DNA of 64,000 nucleotides from Qipengyuania atrilutea (GTDB taxonomy: Bacteria; Pseudomonadota; Alphaproteobacteria; Sphingomonadales; Sphingomonadaceae). The first letter of the stretch is position 1, and each line of letters opens with the position of its first letter. Below are positions 43,402-50,728 of the stretch, piece after piece. The notes under the pieces are model-generated. The model was not told the origin of the DNA. It did no database searches and saw only the letters and a list, made by a program, of their open reading frames with translations. The position numbers and the translations under genes are program-made. The stretch spans positions 62,001-126,000 of the forward strand of contig NZ_JABWGV010000003.1 in assembly GCF_013370205.1 (NCBI RefSeq), in the 5' to 3' direction.

Positions 43402-45434
43402 TGGAGCATATTGCACATTGGCGCGTCTCGCGGACCCTGCCCATTTTCGATGGGGAGTCGCTCGATGGCTATGTCGCACGGGTGGCGGCCGCCCACCATT
43501 TCCCACGGATGGCACAAATCACAGAGCTCGGAGGGGCCGAGGTCGGTGAACGGTCCCACGCCGCGTTCTGTAATAAGGAGGGTTTGGCGACAATCGCCGA
43601 TTGCCTCCAAGTGGAACCAGAACGATTGCGACAGCACGCGCCGCTGTTGTCTCCGCACGGGGGCACGCGAACCATGTTTGGGGTAGAGCTTTCGAAGGAC
43701 CATTTCCAATTCACCTATCGTCGCTTTTCGCCTTCCGCGCTCAAGGCATCGCCCCACCATCGGGCGCTTTGGACCCTGCGCCTTTTCCCATTCTGCACCG
43801 AGACTTGGGAATACCTGGTTGATCGGTGCCCTCACCCGGCGTGTCGGCGGCAACAGCGATGGCGTCGGACTGTCGGAATCGATTTATGCGATTTTTGCGG
43901 AGAACCACTTACGCGAGCTGTAACCGAGTTAGTGCCAGAAGAGTTACGCGAGAACCTTCAGCAGCTTGTGGACTTCGTTCACCCCGATCCATTGAGGCGG
44001 GAGAAGACCAGACGCCTCCTCCCCCCCGAACTAGCGCAGCTAAGCACTGACGATTTGCTGAAGCTCGTCTGCCTGATTGCTCCGGTGTTGGACCATCGTG
44101 CCGGACGTCCATTGACCTTGTGGACGCTCTCTCTGGACAAGGCGAGGGATTACATCGTCCCCGCATTGGCAAGCAGCTGGCCGCTTTTGAAGGGCTGGCC
44201 GCACGCGTTCGAGGATTTCATCGCGGATCGGATCAACAAGCACGCCAAATCTCGCGGCGACGAAAACTCTGGAGCGAGCTATCGTTTCCTACAGCGATGC
44301 CGCAAACAACAATTGTCGACGCCGGTCAGAACGGTGGTCGATGGCTTTGCGGAGCGGAGCCGAAACGCGACCGACCGCGGCTACACCGGCCAGCAAGTGG
44401 CCGATCTGGTCGGGAGCCAGGTGAGCGCGTTGGTCGCCATGCGCAGATCGGGCAAAATTCCGTCAGTGCTTGCACTCGACGGACATCGCTTACACGTTCT
44501 TTTTGAGAAGCAGGCGATCACCAAGCTGCTCTACAAATTCCAACCTCGCGAGAGAGTTGAGCGTGCGGCCGGTCGACTAGGCATACCGAGCTACGCTGTC
44601 AGGCACTTAGTCGACCTTGGTTGCTTGGAGGCAGCCCCCACGCCGCCCGGACGATCGAACAAGCTCACAGTTCGCGAGAGGTCTCTCTCGTCGTTCGTTG
44701 ACGCCCTCGATGCGCAAATGCCGCAGGCAACCGGTAACTATCCCTACAAGCTAGAGAAGCTCATGCTGCGGTTGGGAGGTGGGCCTAAGCCTTGGGCTGC
44801 TGTTCTCGCTGCCATCGCAAAAGGAGAACTTGACGCTGCCGTTTCGCCAGGATCTCGCCGGTTGGGTGATCGCATTCGCTTTCGGACCGATGAGGTGCTT
44901 ACCTTGCCTGCGTTCGCCCATCGGCCCGACCTTTCAGCCGGAGCTCCGCTGTTCAAATCGGATTTGGCCGACATGCTCAGCCTGTCGATCACGAATTTCT
45001 CGAGATATTCCGACTTTCTTCTGGGGCCCGGCGACCACTGTCGCGAAGTTAGTGTCGCTCAGGCCCTGGATCTGACCAAGGCAATCATCAGCACGACTGA
45101 AATCGCAGCGCGGCTCCGGCTTCATCATACGTCTGCATTTCGTCTTGCGAGCCAGCGAGGGGTCTTGGTAAAATCGAACGGCCTGTTTGATCGGGCTTCC
45201 GCCGAGGAGCTCATCACAGAACTGTTTGAACATGACCCCGTGATTGTTGGGCTAGATCCGCGGATCCATCGATCAGACGGAGGCGTTGCCCCTTTGGTCG
45301 TGCATGCTGCGATTGATCGGGACGGTCGAGTTCGATTGCCATGCCATCTTCGTAATCGCCTCGGATTGCGTAAGGGCGGGATCGTGCGGTTCGAAGACGT
45401 CGGAACAGGGCTTCTGATGAACCCAGTATCCTGA
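43401..45434 (+). CDS. tniQ: TniQ/TnsD-like target-selection protein with C-terminal AbrB-like domain
   Basis: Protein of 677 residues. The N-terminus LPIFDGESLDGYVARVAAAH is the TniQ signature, and a zinc site is formed by Cys143, Cys148, Cys163 and Cys166 (CPHPAC, CDFC). A long middle part contains several helix-turn-helix-like segments (for example TGQQVADLVGSQVSAL, STTEIAARLRLHHTSAFRLA), as expected of a sequence-specific TnsD. The last 46 residues (632-677) read AAIDRDGRVRLPCHLRNRLG then LRKGGIVRFEDVGTGLLMNP, very like the AbrB/MazE swapped-hairpin DNA-binding domain. That fusion is unusual. It probably recognises a chromosomal site; which is unknown. Confidence 0.87.
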   Translation: MEHIAHWRVSRTLPIFDGESLDGYVARVAAAHHFPRMAQITELGGAEVGERSHAAFCNKEGLATIADCLQVEPERLRQHAPLLSPHGGTRTMFGVELSKDHFQFTYRRFSPSALKASPHHRALWTLRLFPFCTETWEYLVDRCPHPACRRQQRWRRTVGIDLCDFCGEPLTRAVTELVPEELRENLQQLVDFVHPDPLRREKTRRLLPPELAQLSTDDLLKLVCLIAPVLDHRAGRPLTLWTLSLDKARDYIVPALASSWPLLKGWPHAFEDFIADRINKHAKSRGDENSGASYRFLQRCRKQQLSTPVRTVVDGFAERSRNATDRGYTGQQVADLVGSQVSALVAMRRSGKIPSVLALDGHRLHVLFEKQAITKLLYKFQPRERVERAAGRLGIPSYAVRHLVDLGCLEAAPTPPGRSNKLTVRERSLSSFVDALDAQMPQATGNYPYKLEKLMLRLGGGPKPWAAVLAAIAKGELDAAVSPGSRRLGDRIRFRTDEVLTLPAFAHRPDLSAGAPLFKSDLADMLSLSITNFSRYSDFLLGPGDHCREVSVAQALDLTKAIISTTEIAARLRLHHTSAFRLASQRGVLVKSNGLFDRASAEELITELFEHDPVIVGLDPRIHRSDGGVAPLVVHAAIDRDGRVRLPCHLRNRLGLRKGGIVRFEDVGTGLLMNPVS

Positions 45435-45600
45435 AGAACGTGCATAAGGGTGCACGGAAGCGATCGCTCACCGGACACTTTTCGAACGTCAGATGTCAGC
45501 CCCCTTCCCTCCGCAATTCCGGCTTCCCCGGCATCTCATTAAGGTGGTACGCTCTATATTCTTACAAAGGGACCTCAAGCGTTACAAATGAAGCACTGAA

Positions 45601-46668
45601 TTAGGCCGGGTAACGCCTTGGGCCGTTCTCGGGATTGCCCTTCCGTCCGTCGCGGTCAGAGAATTGCCTTGTCACCTCGGAAGCGACGTATTGTGCTCCC
45701 ATGAGGATATTTCCGGTTTCGACGCGACTTGGTGCAGGCAGGTTGTATCGACTTGCCACAAAATCTGGGAACGTCCGCACAACACGTATCACGCGATCAA
45801 GGTCGAAATTGGGACAACAACCAGCAAGACTGGTAGCTGCTGCCTCCAAATTGTGGCCAATCTTGTTTTTGCTGCTCAGCTCTTTGTCGCTCATGCCTTC
45901 CGCCGCAAGGCCCGCCTTTAAGGCAAGCTCGGTTCCCAGCAACGCGCTTTGAACTGTCCCGCGAAAGTCATAAGCTGTTGTCGCAGTCGCAGCGGCCGCC
46001 TCAAGCTGGACGTGGGAGCGCCAAATCAAGTCCCGACCCCGCGCGTCTATTGACCTTCCGTGACCGAACTCTTGCCACCCATAACCAAAATCCAGAATGT
46101 CTGAGGCCTGGTCAACGAACCGAGCCAGCGCTTCAGGATCGTCGGCCAGCCACTGCTTCTGAAAGTCTGACAAGTCGAGCATCTGCCAAAAGTCGATGCG
46201 AACTGTGCCAAAAGCAATTGGAGCATAAAGCCGACAGAACATGTCCCGAAACATGAATGCACCAAGGTGCATCCCCTCACTCCTCAGCTCTTTGGGAACG
46301 AACAGCATGTCATTCAGCTTGTGTGCTCGCTCAACAATGAGAGGAGTCCCTCGGCCCATAAGCACGAATGATTCGTAACCAAATTCCCGTAGCGCACGCC
46401 CGATATTTTGCAGGCTACGAGCGGGCGGTTCTTCGCCCAACCGCATTCCTTCATCATCTGCTCGCTTTAGAGCTTCAATCAACTCCTCGTCTGTAACATC
46501 GTCATTGTCTCCGCGCGAAACAGCGAACGCACCGTGACAGTGCTTGAATCGCTTCCCGCTGCCACATGGGCACGGGCGATTCCGAGCAGTCATCGAGCCA
46601 TTTCCAAGAGAACGAAATTTCCCATCCTGCACAATGTAATAGCGTTTGCCGGAAACCGAAGTCTGCAA
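45601..46668 (-). CDS. SEC-C motif protein with possible HEPN-like C-terminal domain
   Basis: Protein of 355 residues. Near the N-terminus lies a SEC-C zinc motif: Cys33, Cys35, Cys44 and His45 in NRPCPCGSGKRFKHCHG. MTARNRPCPCG (ATG at 46593) could be the true start. The C-terminal part, DFRGTVQSALLGTELALKAG followed by KNKIGHNLEAAATSL, has the layout of HEPN helical domains (helix with E-x-A-L-K-A, then a histidine after the second helix), without a clear R-x4-6-H RNase motif. It lies 34 bases after hsdS on the same strand, so it may be part of the restriction operon. Function unknown. Confidence 0.6.
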   Translation of the reverse strand: MQTSVSGKRYYIVQDGKFRSLGNGSMTARNRPCPCGSGKRFKHCHGAFAVSRGDNDDVTDEELIEALKRADDEGMRLGEEPPARSLQNIGRALREFGYESFVLMGRGTPLIVERAHKLNDMLFVPKELRSEGMHLGAFMFRDMFCRLYAPIAFGTVRIDFWQMLDLSDFQKQWLADDPEALARFVDQASDILDFGYGWQEFGHGRSIDARGRDLIWRSHVQLEAAAATATTAYDFRGTVQSALLGTELALKAGLAAEGMSDKELSSKNKIGHNLEAAATSLAGCCPNFDLDRVIRVVRTFPDFVASRYNLPAPSRVETGNILMGAQYVASEVTRQFSDRDGRKGNPENGPRRYPA

Positions 46669-46702
46669 CGCATTCTATTTCAAGGTGACCTATCGTGGAC
46701 GG

Positions 46703-48403
46703 CTACGGAGCCGGCTGAGTGCCGGGCGTCCGACTTCTGGCATCCTCAGGTTCGAGCGCGTTGTGCAGGACGGATTCGAGCAGTAGGGAGCGGGTTTGTT
46801 CGCCTTCGGTGAGGCTGGCTTCGAGCTGATCGCACAGGGCCATCAGTTCATCGACCTTGGCGACGATGCGGTGCTGCTCGGCGAGAGGGGGGATGGGAAT
46901 TGGCAGCGGTTTGAGATTTGCTGCCTTGATGCCTTTCGCGGTCATTCCGGTGGCGTGGGCGTCAATGAGAGCCTGCAAGGGTTCGCTCATAAGAGCGAAC
47001 AGCAAGAACTTGGTGTCGATCTTTGAGTAGGGCTGAAGGCAGATTGATCGCTGAGCAAGCGCGAATGGTTCCGCAATGTCGTTTAGGCATACATTGGCAA
47101 GCGGCGCTTCCGTTGTGAAAAACAGGTCCCCGATTTGTGGAAACCCTCGCGTCATCCACGTTCTGAAAGTGGTCTGCGAAATGAACTCTCGTGGCTCTCT
47201 GTTCAAAAAGCCCATGCGAATATTCTTCGCCGTAATGAGCGGAACACCATCTTCGGTTTTCGGCGGCGTCTTCCCGCGATAGTCGATAAACAGGAACAGG
47301 TTTTCAAACGATTGGACTGTCCAGCCAGTTGGCAGGTCAATCGGCAGGTTTTCCGGCCTTGGTGTGGCGGCAGGCTTGATCCGCGCATCCCCCGTTAGGC
47401 GCTTGCGATCCAATTTGGCCTTAGCGAATGCTGCAAGCAGATCAGTAGCCGGCTCATCCTCCGCATCCTGCTCAACCAACTTTCCCCGCACGGCGAGATT
47501 GAGGATCGTTTGGCGCAGGTGTTTGATCTGGTCGGCGCGGGTGGTGAGTGTTGTGAGGTTGTCCAGCGCGAAGCGGGCGTCTTCGCTGAAGGTTTCTGGG
47601 CCAAAGCTCTCGGAATTTGGCGTGTTGAGCCTGGCCAGGGTGGACAGCGCAAAGCTGTCCCGCGCCGCCTCGCGCTCCGCCCAGGCCGCCTCAAGCCGAT
47701 CGCACAGGTTCATCAACTCATCGATGTCACGCTGAACGCTTGGGCAGATCAGAGGGATAGGAACTGCGGCAATCTTGCTAATGCTCAGGGTGACATTCGC
47801 GGTGCCCGTCATACGAGAGACGAGAAGTTCATCCTTGAAGGCCGACAGGTACTCGTAAATGAACCGTGCAGAGACCAACTCGGGCGCGAACGGGAAAACA
47901 GCGGCGAGGATTGTTCCAAGCGCAAATTGTCCTTCTTGATAATGCAGCCGATTGATGCTGGCACTTCCGTGACCCGTCGATGACACAAGAGGGATGATTG
48001 CCGCAGCACCCTCAAAATCGAAGTGATTGCATGCGCCGCGCTCGGCAGCCGTCACCACCAACGGAAAGGCGCCTGCCACAGCCTGTTTGATGCCAGTGAG
48101 GCCCTTTTCAATTTTGGCAATCGTTCCAAGCGCTACAAAGCCGCTGGGATCACTAAACTGCTCAGGCAAATCAATTTCAGTAATTGCAGAGTAGAGCTTT
48201 GGTTTTGAGATCTGCTTGGCGGCAAACAATTTTGCTTTTTGCGCCTCAACCTCTGCCAAAATGTAGCTGGAAGACAGGCCGCCGTCTTCTGGCTTCAATT
48301 TGCCAGATATAGCCAATGCAATGATTACCTTGCGGAATTCGCTGATGCGATCAGGATGATCGCCAAAGCGCGCGAAAACCTCGCGCAACAGGCACTGTTT
48401 CAT
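46703..48403 (-). CDS. hsdS: Type I restriction-modification specificity subunit HsdS
   Basis: Specificity subunit of 566 residues that recognises a bipartite DNA site for the HsdM/HsdR complex. Two target-recognition domains are separated by conserved helices, and the internal repeat is easy to see: SEFRKVIIALAISGKLKPED and KHLRQTILNLAVRGKLVEQD precede each domain, while ELMNLCDRLEAAW and ELMALCDQLEASL follow. The second recognition domain starts at LPTGWTVQSFENL. The first four bases overlap hsdM (ATGA). The recognition sequence cannot be predicted by eye. Confidence 0.92.
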   Translation of the reverse strand: MKQCLLREVFARFGDHPDRISEFRKVIIALAISGKLKPEDGGLSSSYILAEVEAQKAKLFAAKQISKPKLYSAITEIDLPEQFSDPSGFVALGTIAKIEKGLTGIKQAVAGAFPLVVTAAERGACNHFDFEGAAAIIPLVSSTGHGSASINRLHYQEGQFALGTILAAVFPFAPELVSARFIYEYLSAFKDELLVSRMTGTANVTLSISKIAAVPIPLICPSVQRDIDELMNLCDRLEAAWAEREAARDSFALSTLARLNTPNSESFGPETFSEDARFALDNLTTLTTRADQIKHLRQTILNLAVRGKLVEQDAEDEPATDLLAAFAKAKLDRKRLTGDARIKPAATPRPENLPIDLPTGWTVQSFENLFLFIDYRGKTPPKTEDGVPLITAKNIRMGFLNREPREFISQTTFRTWMTRGFPQIGDLFFTTEAPLANVCLNDIAEPFALAQRSICLQPYSKIDTKFLLFALMSEPLQALIDAHATGMTAKGIKAANLKPLPIPIPPLAEQHRIVAKVDELMALCDQLEASLTEGEQTRSLLLESVLHNALEPEDARSRTPGTQPAP

Positions 48404-49857
48404 CGGACCAGCGCCTCGCCTAAAACGGCCTTGAGCTGGTCGCGCAAGTTCGCGGTTTTTGCCTCAGCAGCGTTCAGTGCCTCCAGCAATTCAGCAGGAT
48501 CACCCAGATCGGCTTCCTCGCTATGCGGGTTCTTGAAATCGAGATTGTAGCCGCGCGCCTTCACCTCATCGAAGCTGACCTTCCACGCCTGCGGGCCTTC
48601 CTCTCGCCCCTTGCGCTCCGCACCGCCCCACCAGTCAATGCAGCTGGCGAAATGCTCGAAACGGATCGGCCTGGTCATCGAATAGGCCTTCTGCCCCTCC
48701 GGCACCTGATGTTCATAGAACCAGATGTCCTTGGTCGGCTCGCCCTTCTCGAAGAACAGCAGGTTGGTGCCGATGGAGGCATAGGGCTTGAACACGGAAT
48801 TTGGCAGGCGAACGATTGTGTGGAGGTTGCATTCCTCCAGCAGCGCCTCTTTCAACCGGGTCTTCACGCCTTCGCCGAACAGGCTGCCGTCGGGCAGGAC
48901 GATCGCCGCCACGCCGCCCTTGCGCAGCAGACGGATGAACAGGGCCAGGAACAGGTCTGCCGTTTCCCGCGTGCGGAAATGCTGGGGGAAGTTGCTTTCG
49001 ATCCCGTCCTCTTCCTTGCCGCCGAAGGGCGGGTTGGTGAGGATCACATCGACACGGTCCTTCTGCTCCCACGAGATGTAGGGGCGGGCCAGCGTGTTGT
49101 CGTGGCGCACGAAGCCGGGGTCCTCCACGCCATGCAGCAGCATGTTGGTGACGCAGAGCATGTGCGGCAGCGGCTTCTTTTCGACGGCGCGAAACGATTG
49201 CTGCATCAGCGCCTCGTCCTCGGGGCGCTTTACATAGCGTTCTCGCATATGCTTCATGGCGCAAGTGAGGAAGCCGCCGGTGCCACAGGACGGATCGAAG
49301 ATGATCTCGCCCGGCTTGGGATCGATACGGTCCACCATGAAAGCGGTGACGGCACGGGGGGTGTAGTATTCACCCGCGTTGCCGGCCGATTGCAGATCGT
49401 TGAGCAGTTGTTCGTATACGTCGCCGAAATGCTGACGCTCGGTCAAATTGTTGAAGTCGATGTCGTTGATCTTGTTGACCACCTGTCGCAGCAGCTGACC
49501 GGACTTCATGTAATTGTAGGCATCCTCAAACACATCGCGGACCACGCGGCGGCGATCGCCGGGCTGGCCAGTGGGCTTGAGGCCCTTCATCACCGGGAAC
49601 AGCTCTTCATTGATGAACGCCAGAAGCGCCTCCCCCGTCAGCCCTTCGGGATCGGCGGCCCAGCTGCGCCACTGGAACTGCTCCGGCACCGGCGACTGAT
49701 AGCCTTCGCGCATCAGTTCCAGTTCCTGGTCCTGATCGTCGATGATCTTCAGGAAGAACAGCCAGCACAGCTGGCTGATGCGCTGCGCATCGCCATCGAC
49801 GCCGCTGTCCTTGCGCATGATGTCCTGGATCGATTTGACGAGGGTACGCACTGACAT
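48400..49857 (-). CDS. hsdM: Type I restriction-modification methylase subunit HsdM
   Basis: N6-adenine DNA methyltransferase of 485 residues. The N-terminal helical domain begins MSVRTLVKSIQDIMRKD and includes QLCWLFFLKIIDDQD; the catalytic domain has GEYYTPRAVTAFMVD, the AdoMet motif FDPSCGTGGF (near residues 187-196) and the catalytic NPPF in VILTNPPFGG near residue 275. It modifies adenines at the site read by HsdS and protects host DNA. It lies three bases after the FRG gene and overlaps hsdS, so it is in the middle of the operon. Confidence 0.94.
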   Translation of the reverse strand: MSVRTLVKSIQDIMRKDSGVDGDAQRISQLCWLFFLKIIDDQDQELELMREGYQSPVPEQFQWRSWAADPEGLTGEALLAFINEELFPVMKGLKPTGQPGDRRRVVRDVFEDAYNYMKSGQLLRQVVNKINDIDFNNLTERQHFGDVYEQLLNDLQSAGNAGEYYTPRAVTAFMVDRIDPKPGEIIFDPSCGTGGFLTCAMKHMRERYVKRPEDEALMQQSFRAVEKKPLPHMLCVTNMLLHGVEDPGFVRHDNTLARPYISWEQKDRVDVILTNPPFGGKEEDGIESNFPQHFRTRETADLFLALFIRLLRKGGVAAIVLPDGSLFGEGVKTRLKEALLEECNLHTIVRLPNSVFKPYASIGTNLLFFEKGEPTKDIWFYEHQVPEGQKAYSMTRPIRFEHFASCIDWWGGAERKGREEGPQAWKVSFDEVKARGYNLDFKNPHSEEADLGDPAELLEALNAAEAKTANLRDQLKAVLGEALVR

Positions 49858-49860
49858 GGG

Positions 49861-50727
49861 TTAGGCAATATCCTTGGAGATTGTTTCGGTTATACTTTTT
49901 GCGATCTCGGGCAGCGGATCGCGCTGGGCGCTCGGGTACAGAGCCTCATGTGTCGCGGGCGGATATTTGACTGACGCCCAAAACGTCTGCGGATTGAACC
50001 GGAACTTGGCGACCAAGCGGCGGCCGAAGTCCATTTCATGGAAGGCATAGTGGCTCTGCTGCTCATAGTCTGGAATTTCGGGGTATTCTCCGACCAGATA
50101 TCCTTCCTGGATGTGAGGGCGGACTGCGTCTGGCGGGCAGGCGCTGGAAAGCCTCACAATTTGCAGTCCTGCCTCAGAGCTGGCCGTAACCGCCCCGCTC
50201 AAGTTCGGAACCCCAAAGGCATAGAGAAACGCTACTTGGCCGTCGTTTCCCGCGGTTGCGAAGGATGCAGCCACCCTGAGAGAGTGGGTCACGTCCAGTA
50301 GCGGCGTCTTGCAGATCTCATAGTGCTGCAAGATGGACCACCGTATCAGCCGATTACGTCGCAGCCTTTCTGCTCCCTTCAGGCCAGCGGTGCCGTAAGC
50401 GTGGACAAGTAGCTTTTCGGCCTGCTTGAGAGTTTGGAAGCGCTTTTCCAAGGTAGCTTTTGACGGCACCTTGTTGCCGTCGTTTCTGAAGATGCTCGCC
50501 TTGAGCATACTGTTGCCCTTGGTGGTCATATGATCTTTGGACTGTCCACGAAACAGCAGGACATGGTCGCGATTGAGGAACTGAAGCTCGGCCACCTTTC
50601 TCGCCAGGTCGAGGTAAGATTTGACCTCGTGCCCGGTTCCCCCTCGGATCGTGTGATTGGCTGCGGGCCTTGAGCTCGGATTTGAATCGAAGAAGGACCA
50701 GATTTTCTGGCTGCCGATTTTCTCCAT
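49861..50727 (-). CDS. FRG domain protein inside the hsd operon
   Basis: Protein of 288 residues with the FRG domain: HVLLFRGQSKDH near residue 55 supplies the name-giving F-R-G, and RLIRWSILQHYEICKTPLLDVTHSLRVAASFA near residues 127-158 has the conserved QHY and LLDVT elements (two adjoining segments). FRG proteins are frequent in islands and resemble ADP-ribosyl-type folds, but their biochemistry is not settled. One base separates it from hsdR and three from hsdM, so it is co-translated with the restriction enzyme. An accessory defence role is inferred. Confidence 0.82.
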   Translation of the reverse strand: MEKIGSQKIWSFFDSNPSSRPAANHTIRGGTGHEVKSYLDLARKVAELQFLNRDHVLLFRGQSKDHMTTKGNSMLKASIFRNDGNKVPSKATLEKRFQTLKQAEKLLVHAYGTAGLKGAERLRRNRLIRWSILQHYEICKTPLLDVTHSLRVAASFATAGNDGQVAFLYAFGVPNLSGAVTASSEAGLQIVRLSSACPPDAVRPHIQEGYLVGEYPEIPDYEQQSHYAFHEMDFGRRLVAKFRFNPQTFWASVKYPPATHEALYPSAQRDPLPEIAKSITETISKDIA

Positions 50728-50728
50728 C

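Noticed and set aside
48523-49854. 443-codon plus-strand frame opposite hsdM
   Set aside because: The minus strand has all methyltransferase motifs; the plus frame shows none and is an antisense artefact.
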